From: Allantophomopsis cytisporea
Lineage: Eukaryota; Ascomycota; Leotiomycetes; Phacidiales; Phacidiaceae
Assembly: GCA_024752435.1 (NCBI GenBank)
Contig: CP103028.1
Coordinates: forward strand, 744,001-808,000
Length of the DNA: 64,000 nucleotides
Reading direction: 5' to 3'
Shown here: in pieces, positions 1 to 10,331 of the stretch
Numbering within the stretch: position 1 is the first letter of the stretch
How the letters are laid out: every line of letters begins with the position of its first letter
Translations under genes and position numbers: made by a program
The notes under the pieces: generated by a model
The model's input: the letters and a program-made list of their open reading frames with translations, nothing else
Databases searched by the model: none
What the model was told of the DNA's origin: nothing

Positions 1-114
1 AAATATGATAAGAAAGACCGAACAAAGTCTTCGGATATAACGCACTAAATTGGCACAATTTGAGGGGAAGCACAAAAAAGGAGCAACTAAACACAAAACT
101 TCAACTCAAGAAAA

Positions 115-1043
115 CTAAGTGTATCTTGATGGCAGTTTTCTATCAAGTGTGTTGAAGGCTAGCGTCCTCGGTGTAAACGGCTGTCTGGCTGCTTGTAATC
201 TTCTCATTTCCCAATTCGGATCGTTTGCGTCAACAGAGGCTGGTGAACTTTCCTGCATTTCATCGATATCCGTCTTATGAGCTACTCGCATGGCGGCTGA
301 TGGAAACATCGACCAAGCAGCGAGAAGTGCGTTGAGGAGAAACAAAGTCCTGTACGAAATGATTAGTTATGCTCTTGAGGCTCAAAATTCAAACTACCCA
401 CATCATGATGACGGTTGTTGCAAATGCCCCTTTCGCTTGCAAGCAGTATCCTTCATTGCCAGATGCCTTGGCGTATTTGCAGCTCTTCGCAACGTACCAT
501 GCCACCTTGCTTGGGTGGGCAGCGTCTGACATATCAGGGCCTGCTTGACCATAGATACTGAATGCCCAGAGCGCTGTAAGACCGATGTTGACCAGAAACC
601 CAACAACCGGCAACCACAAATGCATAACGAACATAACAACCTTCACGAGCTGGATGAACATCGAAAGTACAGAGATCACGACATTCCAATTTGTTAAACT
701 ATCTTATTGTGAGTAACAAGCGGGTAGGCTGTATTAGATTTGGAGGACATACAATTTTGACCATACCAGAGGCGTCTTTGGCAGAGGGCGGTAGTTTGCA
801 TATGCATACAATCTTGATAAAGGACTTGAATTGAAGCCATGATCTGATCCAACTTGCCTTCACGATCATCAGCACTGAAGCAACGGTTCGATTGAACAAT
901 TCTGCATACCATAATTTCGTGCGATAGAGATTTGGACTAGCAATACCGAAAAGTGTAAGAGCAGCGATAGTGCCAGCCAACTCGATTACCATCAAGGCAA
1001 TGAGCCATTTCGGGTGCCTCCATCTCGTCGAGAGGAAAAACAT
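115..1043 (-). CDS. MARVEL-like multi-pass membrane protein, 256 aa, four exons
   Basis: Seen: exons 1043-910, 857-753, 698-402 and 349-115 join to 771 nt. The first exon holds a hydrophobic helix after MFFLSTRWRHPKW. The middle of the protein reads YRPLPKTPLVWSKF, then NWNVVISVLSMFIQLVKVV, further hydrophobic stretches, and a last helix LFLLNALLAAWSMFPS before a polar tail of about 60 residues. Four membrane segments with a conserved extramembrane stretch before the second are the layout of fungal MARVEL-like proteins of unknown function. Introns are 52, 54 and 52 bp. The family is an inference from topology and composition; no catalytic motif is visible. Likely at the plasma membrane or in the secretory pathway. 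The start is the first ATG of the first hydrophobic exon. Confidence 0.65.
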
Positions 1044-2219
1044 TCTGCCCTGATGATGAAAAGGTAAGGATGGGGTGAATCACAACGACAGATGAGAGAG
1101 CTTCGTATTTAATCGAAGCTGGTTAAACATGGAAAGTTGAGGTCGACATTGATGGTCTGGTCTTAGAAGAGCTACAGTGTGATGGAAGTTCAAGAGTCTA
1201 CGAAAGGGCCCCCATCATGCTTATACATACTTCTCATGTGGTCAGCGAAAGGCTGGCAGCACAGAGGTGTGTATTGGGTGCCAATGGGGATTGAAGATGG
1301 GAATGGTGCACGATTGTAAGCGCCGACGTGCTGCATGTTGATATATGCTGCCCTTGCTCATTCAGGCCAATCAGGTGGCCATAGACGGTGATGGAGCAGT
1401 TGGTAAAAAGTTGCCGGGAGTCTGTATGGACTCGCCAGATAGGCCTTGTGTGGGGGGGGGCCGCCGCTCTTCTTCTCTCTCGCGCTACGACAACATGGAC
1501 CGACCATCTCTCCCCTCTCTTAATGTATGGAGTATGTACGAAAACGTCGTACATCTCCAACAATCGGAGACATCACATACACAGCACGATTTGTGGCGGC
1601 TGATGCTGTGCATCCGGTAGGGAAGAAAAAGGTGATTGATCAGTCAGTGGATTTCAGAGTGGGGCGGTGGACTGTGTGACTGAGATGAGACTTACATGTT
1701 CCATAGTTATGTTGGAGATGGCTACTGTTACACAAACTATCACCACTCCCAGGGCGGTTGAATTTAGGGAAGACAGTATCGATATAAACAGAAATTCTGC
1801 CTTCCGGAGTTTGATATCATTAACGTAACGTCGATGATGACCGCGACAGCGAAGCTAAAGGGAAGATGGGAGTGGACGGGTTTGTTTGTTTGTACTGAAG
1901 ACTTACCGCAAAATATGGTGCCCTCGCATTTCCCTACCGCCTAACTAGTTACAAGGAAACATCTTTTCTTGGTTTCATTGATTTACGAAATTCGTCTCAA
2001 ATTGTTTAGGCATGTGAATGTTCCATTTTCACCAGCGACAAATAGGTAAGCATAGTATGGTACAAGATGAGAGATGTGGAAGGTAATAAGTAACCTGCTC
2101 CTCGCACTGGTCAAAAACGCCTCGATTCGATCTCTACTTACTTATAGGTACTCTAGATAAATATAGTAACTATAACACTCTACTGTTAGCGTCATCGGGT
2201 TCAATCTCGTTCACAATGG
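1044..2219. other. Intergenic, no gene seen
   Basis: This is the upstream region of the MARVEL-like gene. Short ORFs occur on both strands (about 1234-1620), but they overlap each other, have low-complexity translations and lack splice support. A G-run sits near 1450. Composition turns A+T-rich after about 2100, at the edge of the repeat island. Confidence 0.6.
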
Positions 2220-2374
2220 CCAACTAGTGATTAGTTAGGTAATTTATTATCTCTTAGATATTGAATAGTAGTTATCTTGAAGAATGATAACGTATATAAC
2301 TGGTCTAGAACCGACGCAGGGTCGGAACCGACGCTTTTTCCAACTTTTCGTCAATATCTCATTATAACTCTATA

Positions 2375-2620
2375 ACGTGACTGGCCCATAAGCGACGCAG
2401 TACAATTAATTGTATACAACTACTTTAATTATATATAACTCTACGCCAACTCGTCTAAATCAGAATCCTGCTCTTCCCAGCCAATATTAGACCCCTGCTC
2501 TTCATTATCGAGTATATTTAATCCATCAATTGACTCCAATAGTGGCTCCTTACGACGTTTTTTACGTGTAGTCTCTTCCTCTGCTTCCTGTACAACCTGC
2601 AATACCTTATGAGTAGAGTA
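2375..2620 (-). mobile_element. Truncated 3' end of a Fot1-like element with its terminal repeat
   Basis: The outer end begins after a TA at 2373-2374 with ACGTGACTGGCCCATAAGCG. Reading the minus strand from 2611 down to about 2440 gives the same acidic and lysine-rich transposase tail as 4245-4415 of the plus-strand element, including an RKKRRK-like stretch and a DELA ending. It stops abruptly where the 1,874-bp element begins at 2621, so it is either interrupted by that element or truncated. Confidence 0.7.
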
Positions 2621-4494
2621 ACGTGCCCTCCCCCGAACCGACGCAGTACCCGAACCGACGTACTTCCCACCATATCAACTTCCCTGTATTACTTCAATTG
2701 AGTATAACTCTACAACCAATACTTCAATCAATTTAGCCAATATGTTATACGAAAGAGCACTCTCTAACGCAATAAACACGCTTAATATACATCAATTCGA
2801 TTTAATACGCGCTGTTATGCGGCACTTCCAAGTACTAGAGTCAACTCTTTGGCACTAGGCTAAAGGAAGACTAACCCAATATAATTCCTACTAGAACAAC
2901 CAAATACTCTCTGATTCAGAAGAGTATACTCTATTTCGATAGATTATACATCAATCTTCAATTAGATACCTTGTTATACCTATATTAGTCTAAAATATAG
3001 TTTAAAAAGTTGTAAACTAGCAGTATAGAGCTACAATACTTGAAGATTACTAAAACCAACCTATATTACTACCTACTATAGGCTATAGATAGCTCTATAG
3101 ATTCTAAAAACAATACCCTAGTTTTAAAGGACTCTATTCTCGTTAAATTAATGCTAGTTGGTATAAAAGAGCAAATATTATGAATATAAAGCCTTGGTTT
3201 GATATATTTTGCTACTTTATCTAAGAATATAAATATAAGCTTGAAAATATATATAATATAGATAAGACTAGGTTCTCTATTAGAGATACTCAATCTATAT
3301 ATATTATAGTTGATTCTAGTCAAAATTCTAGTTCTAAAGTTAGTCTTAGAAGGCAAGAGTAGGTAACTATAATTAAGTATATAAATAGTACAGGTAATTC
3401 TTTACTACTATTAATTATATTTAAAGCAAAATATACCAACTCTAAGTAGATTCTAGCTAGTACGCCTTTTAATTGGTACTTTTCAACTAGTACAAGTAGT
3501 TAGACTTTAAATAGTTATAGTTTAGAGTAGTTATACGAGGTATTTATACTAGAAAGTACAAAAATAGTACTTAGTTAACGTAGATTATTAATAGTTGACA
3601 GCTACTTAAGCTATATAACTAGTAAATTCATTGCTAAATATATTTATAATAGCATTGATTTATTTATACTACTACTATACTACTCCTACTTACTACAACT
3701 ACTTGATATTAGTGTTTTTAGTCCTTTAAAGAGATTTTATACTCTTAAAGTAGACTAGTATTCAAGAGTATATATAACCTATATAACACACAAATATTAG
3801 ATTAAAATACTTATTAAAATCTAGAATAAAGCTTTAAATATATATAATATTTAAGCTAGCTAAAAAAGAGCGGGTTTAATTCCTTTTAACCTACTTAAAG
3901 TACTTAATAACCTTCTAATACTACTACTAAGTCAACCTTCTAGTCTACCTTCTATACTACTACTACAAATATTCAATATTTCAATATTACAGGGGTCCCC
4001 TGTTAGTTATAGGGCACTTAAAAACGCTAATAATATATTCTATAATATACTATTAGATGCCAAATCAGCTGTTTCCTCTCCTATACGTCGGTATATTAAG
4101 CAAGTAACCAATATAATTGAAGCTTAGAATACCAAGCTTACAATTATACAAAGGGAACTTGATATATACAAGGAGCTACTCCAGAAGAAGCATACTTAGA
4201 ATAAAGGAAAGAAAGTGCAGTTAGAAGGTTAATTTATATATTCTACTCAGGAAGTATTGCAGATTGTACAGGAAGCAGAAGAAGAAACTGCACGCAAAAA
4301 ACGTCGTAAAGAGCTACTATTGAAATCAATTGATGTATATAATACACATATTGAAGAGCAGGGGTCCGATATTGGCTGGGAAGATTAGGATTCTGAATTG
4401 GACGAGTTGGCGTAGAGTTATATATATTTAAAGTGGTTATATTCAATTTTACTGCGTTGCTTCGGGTACTGCGTCGGTTTAGGGGAGGGCACGT
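2621..4494 (+). mobile_element. Fot1/pogo-type Tc1-mariner transposon, full length, RIP-decayed
   Basis: Inverted ends of about 40 bp start ACGTGCCCTCCCC on both strands and continue with ACCGACGCAGTACCCGAA. Both ends are flanked by TA (2619-2620 and 4495-4496). The 1,874-bp length fits Fot1-class elements (about 1.9 kb). In one plus frame near 3570-3750 the decayed ORF still spells a DDE_1 pattern once stops are ignored: RLLI.DSY.SH, then NSIDLF, LLQPLDISVF, SPLKR. Near 4080-4415 it keeps the helical, charged tail ending in EEETARKKRRKE. Many in-frame stops make it dead. Its ends are shared with the MITE at 6575-6741. Confidence 0.88.
3480..4415 (+). pseudogene. Decayed Fot1-like DDE_1 transposase, catalytic core and C-terminus
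   Basis: Conceptual translation with stops shows, in order, a DDE_1 core with the aspartate of LLI.DSY.SH (near 3590), the LLQPLD.SVFSPLK motif (near 3695-3730), and a C-terminal helical region with ELDIYKELLQKKHT (near 4150-4195) followed by a basic patch. TAG and TAA codons at positions where relatives have Trp or Gln point to C-to-T decay. The same C-terminus recurs in at least four other places in the island. It cannot encode a working enzyme. Confidence 0.85.
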
Positions 4495-4496
4495 TA

Positions 4497-4815
4497 TAAC
4501 TATAAAACCAAGTTGTATATAGTGTTTTCAAGCTTTAACAAGCTTGTATATACAACAATTTTTATATAGCTAGCTAGAAGTACTTAGAAAGCAGAAGGGA
4601 AGTTAAATATAAGAGCTTATTAAAATCAAGTATAACTTAGTATAATAGTATTCAATTGGTATAAAAGTTATATATTTGGTAGAAAAGAAGCTAAAAAGCT
4701 ATATTATATTTCCTAGCCCAATTATAACTAGTATATATAGAGTCAGAATAAAATATTGACAAAATATTGGAATTTGCATTACTTCAGCTAATACATTGGT
4801 TTTTATAAGTTATAT
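4497..4815. repeat. Foldback-family arm carrying the empty MITE target site
   Basis: This stretch is the reverse complement of about 6408-6560 joined to 6744-6860, with few differences. At 4643-4644 a single TA stands where the other copy has TA, the MITE and TA. Only one arm of the foldback unit is present here. Confidence 0.8.
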
Positions 4816-5192
4816 TATTGATTGTAGAGTTATACTTAAATAAAGTAGTATTAGGAAGTTGATGTAATAGAAAGTACATTGTATATATGCAAGTTATATT
4901 ACTACTATATACACTCAATATTTCGATTTTATATAGGTCCCCTGTTGGTTATATAGTACTCAGAAACGCTAATAATATATTTCATTATATATTATTACAA
5001 GCGAAATTAGCTGTTTCTTCTCCTATATGCCGGTATACTAAGCAAGTAATCTATAACAATAAACACTCTTCTAAGTCTTTAAGGTAGGTATATAATATAG
5101 AAGAACAATGTATATAGGCGTAGTACCAGTAGAATACTAGTACTTCTATTGTATATCAAGAGTTATTCGATGCCGAGCAAAATCTCTATATT

Positions 5193-5583
5193 AGAGGTCT
5201 TCTGCAACGTAGTATAATATAAGCTAAGTATAAACTACAGGCCGGGAGCTTTACTCAACCAAGCTGTGCTCTTAATACCTGAATTTGCCTCTTTTTGCTT
5301 AAAGTATATTCTGTAGTTCCGTTGTCTTTCCTGTGTTTTTCAGCAGGCCTGGTGTACTCTAGTATTCTACTTAGAGGTTGTATATAGAGATGTAAAATCT
5401 TAGTAGAAGAGCCTTTACCTTCTTTAGTCTTGCAACAAGCTTGTATAAGTATATAAGCATATAGCATAAGCTAAGGATTTTGCAAATCGAATTAAATATA
5501 GTTATTTCGCTTATTTTCAAGTAAACTAAGAAGAGCTATAGCTTATGCTTAGCTTATATTATACTACGTTGCAGAAGACCTCT
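5193..5583. mobile_element. 391-bp non-autonomous element with about 40-bp inverted repeats
   Basis: The left end starts AGAGGTCTTCTGCAACGTAG and the reverse complement of the right end is the same through about 36 positions, then one mismatch. Direct ATT flanks lie at 5190-5192 and 5584-5586, a candidate 3-bp target duplication. The interior is less A+T-rich than its surroundings and holds a 70-codon minus-strand ORF (5255-5467) of no recognisable family. The ends and target size differ from the TA-target elements around it, so a different superfamily is likely. No transposase is encoded. Confidence 0.72.
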
Positions 5584-6402
5584 ATTAACAGCTATTTATA
5601 TAGGATATTATACTTAAAGCAGAGAGTTAGGTTTGTTGGCTTAGTAGCTTTACATAAGCAATATAACCCAATATAATTAAAGCTCAGAATAATAAGCTTA
5701 CAATTATATAAAGGGGACTCGATGTTTATAAGGAGCTAGTACAAACTAGGCGCATTCAAAATAAAGATAAGAGGGTTTAATTAAAGGGCTAGTTTGTATA
5801 TTCTACTTAGGAAGTATTACAAGTAATATAACTTATATAAAAGCGATATACTTTCTACTATATCAATATCCTAGTACTACTTTAATTGAATATAACTCTA
5901 CAACTAATACTTCAACCAACTAAACCAATATACCAAATAAAAGTGTTATTTTAGACATATTAAACGTGGTATATATACATTAATTTAATCTAATATATAC
6001 TGCTGTATAGTAATTCTAAGTCTCTAAGTCAACTTTAAGGTACTAGGCTAAAAGAAGACCAATCCGATATAATTCTCACTAGAACAACCAAATAAATACT
6101 CTCTGATTTAGAAGAGAATATTCTATTCTAGTAGATTATACATCAATATTTGATTAGATACTTTGTTATACCTATATTAGTTAAAGATATAGCTTAAAAA
6201 GTTGTAAACTAGCAGTATAGAGCTACAATACTTAATTATAAAATTAGTCTACAATACTACCTATTATAGGCTAGAGATAGCTTTATAGGTTCTGAGATTA
6301 ATACCCTAGTCTTAAAAAACTTTATTTACACTAAATCAATGCTAGTTGGTACAAATAAGCGATTATTATATATATAAAGCTTTGATTTAATATATTTTGC
6401 TA

Positions 6403-7180
6403 ATATAACTTATAGAGAACTAATATATTAGCCAAAGCAATGCAAATTCCAATATTTTGTTAATATTCTATTCTAACTCTATATACTAGTTATAATTGGG
6501 TAGGGAGATAGGCTATAGCTTTTTAGCTTCTTTTCTACCAAATATATAAGTTTTATACCAATTGAATACTATTAACGTGGTTTCCCTAGAACCGACGCAC
6601 CGCGTTTTTTGGACCCGAAGCGACGCAGTGCCCCTAAATTTCGCGAATTTTCGCGTTTGAGTTACTATTTCATCTACTGTTCTCTGAGAATTAGTGATGT
6701 GCGTCGCTTCGGGTACTGCGTCGGTTCTAGGGAAACCACGTTATACTAAGTTATACTTGATTTTAGTAAGCTCTTATATTTAACTTCCCTTCTACTTTCT
6801 AAGTACTTCTAGCTAGCTGTATACAAATTGTTGTATATATAGGTTTGTTAAGGCTAGAAGACTTTATATATAAGCTGGTTTTATAGCTATAAGCTTATAT
6901 ATAGGGTTTTTATACTCTAATTAGCTTATACATAAAATATTTTGTATATAGCTAGCTTCAAGCTCTTATAAAGAGCAAGAGAAGTTGAAAATAAATATAT
7001 ACTGAAAATAAGTATAACTTAGTACTATTCTACTCAATTCATATACAACTTACATCTATTGTAGAATAGAAGCTAAAAAGCTATATACTATCTTTCTACT
7101 CGATTTAGACTAGTATACATAGAGTTATATTCAATATAAGTCAAAATATTGAAAATACGTAGCTTATAGTAAAGTTACAT
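6403..7180. mobile_element. Foldback element with a MITE inserted in its left arm
   Basis: The left arm (about 6403-6574 plus 6742-6900) and right arm (about 6930-7180) are diverged reverse complements over most of their length. Shared landmarks are the block reading AGCTTTTTAGCTTCT, an ATTGAGTA or ATTGAATA block and an AGCTAGCT block. The right end in reverse reads ATGTAACTTTACTATAAGC, akin to the ends of the 7559-8266 element. TA flanks both sides, but the outer flanks belong to different repeat copies, so a simple insertion is not proven. Confidence 0.6.
6575..6741. mobile_element. 167-bp MITE related to the Fot1-like element
   Basis: Perfect terminal inverted repeats of 25 bp begin ACGTGGTTTCCCTAGAACCG. 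A second, inner inverted motif CCCGAAGCGACGCA occurs near each end. TA duplications lie at 6573-6574 and 6742-6743. The sequence keeps many CpG sites although it sits in a TpA-rich desert. Its ends share ACCGACGCAGTACCCGAA with the 1,874-bp element, so that transposase family probably moved it. The empty site is at 4643-4644. Confidence 0.9.
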
Positions 7181-7558
7181 TAATTGAATATACTTTCCCT
7201 TCTAAATATGCTTCTCTTAGACTAGCTCATTATATAGAGAGAGCTCCCTTTGTATACTTGTAAGCTTAGTATTCTAAGCTTCAATTATATTAGTTACTTG
7301 TTTAACACACCAATATATAGGAGAGGAAACAGCTGATTTGGCTTGTAATAATGTATTATAAAACACATTATTTGTGTTTTTGAGTGCTGTATAACTAACC
7401 AGAGACCCCTATAGAATCAAAATATTGAGTATATATAGTATTAGTATAGAAGGTAGACTAGAAGATCAACTTGGTAGTTATATTAAGAGCTTATTAAATA
7501 ATATGAGTAGTTTATAAAAGATTAAACTAGCTTCTTTCTAGCTAGCTTGAATATTATA

Positions 7559-8266
7559 ATGTAACTGGCCTATAAACATCGCAGGCCTATAAGCGATATA
7601 TCTTTGGAATCTTTACTTAAAGTAACTATAACTTTACACATACTAGTCCAAATCGGGTAAGCAGACCGGCATATAATTCTATAACTTCTTTTCTACAGTA
7701 TACATAGCTTTTACACTAATTGAGTACAAATGTACTAAGTTACACTCAATCTTAGTTGACCTTTATACTTGGCTTTTCTTATACTTTACAAGAGCTTCTA
7801 GCTTGCTATATACAGACTGTCTTATATATAAGGTAATTAAGGTATAAAACCCTATATACAAGCTTATGGCTATCTACAATTGCTCTAGCTAGAGTTATCA
7901 AAAGCTTTGGTAAAAAGCAAGTGATTTTTTGAGCTGTAAGCTATATTTCCCTTTAGGAGTTATACAAATATAAAATCAAGTTATATATATGGTCTCTCTA
8001 TACCCTAATAAGCTTATATATATATATTTGTATATAGCTAGCTAGGAGCTCTTGTAAAGTACAAGAGAAGTAGAAAAAGAGTATATACTAAAAATAAGTA
8101 TAAGTTAGTCTAGTTGTACTCAATTGATGTAAAAATTACCCGTTCAATAAAACGTATACTAGAGAGCTGTATACTATCTGCTTCCCTGATTTGGACTAGT
8201 GCACGTGGAGTTATAATGAAATATTGACTAAATATTGAGAATGTGTCGTTTATAGGCTAGTTACGT
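7559..8266. mobile_element. 708-bp TA-flanked foldback element
   Basis: The left end starts ATGTAACTGGCCTATAAAC and the right end in reverse starts ACGTAACTAGCCTATAAAC. Similarity between the two halves continues inward through an ACTAGTCCAAATC block, an ATTGAGTACAA block and a TTTACAAGAGCT block, so most of the element is one long imperfect palindrome. TA lies at 7557-7558 and 8267-8268. The flanks match a reversed Fot1-like copy at two points about 300 bp apart, so a deletion accompanied or followed the insertion. Confidence 0.75.
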
Positions 8267-8474
8267 TATAGCTACTCTAAACTATTACTATTAGAAGTCG
8301 AGCAACTTATACTAGTCCAATAATGCTAGTTATAAGGTATATAGCTAGGATCTACTTTGAGTGGTATATTTAGCTCGGAATATAATCAACAGTAGTAATA
8401 AATTACCTACACCATTTATACATTTGATAATAGTTACTAATTATTGTCTTCCAGGACCAACCTTTTAACGTTAT

Positions 8475-8580
8475 AACTTGGTATATTAATATAGAATTAG
8501 ATAAAACTTACACATTCAATAGAGCGGAAGCTAAATAATAATAGGCTATCTCTCTACCCGATTTGTACTAGTGCATGCTA
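8475..8580. repeat. Fragment of a foldback arm
   Basis: It resembles the arms at 7680-7720 and 8110-8200, sharing an ACATTCAATAGAGCGGAAGCT-like block and an ACCCGATTTGTACTAGTGCA block. It marks the right edge of the island. Confidence 0.55.
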
Positions 8581-9039
8581 AGCAGATCGATGAAGTCGAT
8601 AATCCAGCCTTCTGTGTCTGTAAGAGAGACTACTTCGATAGTTTATCTAACTTTAGCTAAAATGTATATATTGCTTTTTTTATAGGAGAGAAATGAGGCC
8701 GAGTCAGATACATAGGAATTTCAAAAGGCGTTATGCAAGTGTATCTAGTTACTGTACATGTTGAAATATAAAATTCCTGTAAAGTAAGTAAAAATGTCAA
8801 GAGACATTGCAGCTTTGTTATAAAACGAAGACAGATCGAATAGTTACGCCTCCGAAAAGGCATATACATAATCAAAAATCTCGATTGATAGGACAAGATA
8901 AATGTTGCAACTCAAAGGAAGTAGGACGATATAACCATACTAATTGATGTTTATATACGTCTTGTATTACCAAGGCTACTCGAATTTTCAAACAGAGCAT
9001 AACACTAAATCCCGACTTAAACATAAGTATTCTTCATGT

Positions 9040-9345
9040 TACCTACGACGATCGAGTATTGAAGGACTGTAAAGGGTGTTTAGATAGCATCAGGGATGAT
9101 ACTCGACACCTACATGATCTCGGCTTTATTGAAAACGACGCCAACCCTGTCAATTTTGTGCATAATGACGTGAAAATTCCGAAGCACATCGACTTTGACT
9201 CTTGCAAACTAGTGGGACAAAGGAGTTGAAGGGATTGAGCACATATACTGATGGCATGGCGGGAGTGTTCAGGACTGTTTATCAAGTAACGACCTAGATG
9301 CCCTAGACGAAATACAAGAGTGATTTAAGAAGATCTCCTATGAAA
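9040..9345 (+). pseudogene. Decayed fungal protein-kinase-like fragment
   Basis: The plus frame through 9227 reads LHDLGFIENDANPVNF and then KIPKHIDFDSCKLVG. This matches the catalytic-loop (H.D..N..N) and metal-binding (IDFDSC) segments of fungus-specific Ser/Thr kinase-like proteins. A stop follows at 9227-9229. Another frame gives LKGLSTYTDGMAG, and then NDLDALDEIQE followed by a stop near 9322, which resembles the family's C-terminal lobe. No start, ATP-binding lobe or intact activation segment is present and several frames are needed, so this is a remnant. The family call rests on motif spacing alone. Confidence 0.6.
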
Positions 9346-10331
9346 AACTTCAAATTTGGAAACTAGAAAAGAGTGTTAGGGGTGGGACACTTGGATCTAT
9401 TGAATTACATCGATAATATACGACTTCAAATCCACTTGCAAGCTTGATCTGGCATTCTAATAGCGTCATTAATAAGAAGGAACTCAAACTCAGTAGGTTA
9501 AGGAGTTGTTGAAGATCTGGGTGGCCAGAGTCAAGAAGCCAACTACTTGGTGTCTCCCAACCGGTGTCTGGACATGCTCATACTATATAAACATAACATG
9601 TACAATCAGTTGGTGGATACCTTGGCTTTCCTCGCGACAACCCTAGTCTAAGTGCCGCAGGCATTATAGACTTGCCTTGGTGAAGTCTCATTATCATCGA
9701 AGTTGTATGTCCTAATATCCGACATACACAGCCTGTATATATGTACGTACATCATACCTATAAGCCTGGGGTACCACGTACCAGTGCTCGCGCCCTGAAA
9801 AACCACCTCGTATCATACGTACGTTGCATGGCGCATCATATATCCACTATATCCTCAAAGTTTGCTCTTCCATAGAGCTTTCGCAAGTATTGCAGTTATG
9901 CTGTTTGAGTGCCACTTACATCTGACAGTGCATTTGATAGCCAACAATAAAAAAAATAAAACAAAATAAAATATTAGAGGGGAAGAAAAAATTAAGGGCT
10001 TTGGACTCACTGAGATCATACCTTAAGAGAGTTTGGCGTGCATGAGGGATGGAAGCGTCAAGCAGTCAAACAATTGTGCATACTATAGTATTACTGAAAA
10101 GCAACTCAGCACAAACTTGAAGTCGCATCTTAGGTCCGTAATATTCTCCTTGTTATCTAATTCCGCAGCCCTGCAGCTTCTCCCAAATGCATGATCCACA
10201 ACTCCAGTTTATATTCTCAAAACGCCTTTGCTATGCCATCTCTTATTATCCCGAGCCCTCATTGACTTCCTTCTGATGTCCAAGGAAGACATTGGTCGAT
10301 ATCAAGAGCTCAAATTGCTCGCAGTATTATC
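9346..10331. other. Intergenic, no gene seen
   Basis: Ordinary base composition returns after the repeat island. No ORF or exon pair is convincing. The segment lies downstream of CSN5 (minus strand) and probably contains its 3' UTR near 10100-10331. Confidence 0.55.

Larger units (their letters stand above)
2220..8580. repeat. A+T-rich RIP-like island of nested DNA transposons
   Basis: Base composition changes sharply to A+T, with TpA everywhere and no gene. At least three diverged copies of one Fot1/pogo-like element are recognisable: 2621-4494 (plus), about 5866-6400 (plus, front part only) and about 7190-7556 with 8267-8330 (minus). Extra copies of the transposase 3' end lie at about 2440-2610 (minus), 4905-5080 (plus) and 5690-5830 (plus). 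Foldback elements, a 391-bp element and a 167-bp MITE interrupt them. The stops in the old transposase frame are mostly TAG or TAA where CAG, CAA or TGG would restore the family pattern, as expected from C-to-T RIP. RIP is inferred; indices were not computed. Confidence 0.85.

Noticed and set aside
2190..2215. GGTTCAATC string resembling a tRNA B box
   Set aside because: No A box or pairing stems at the right distance; it lies at the edge of the repeat island.
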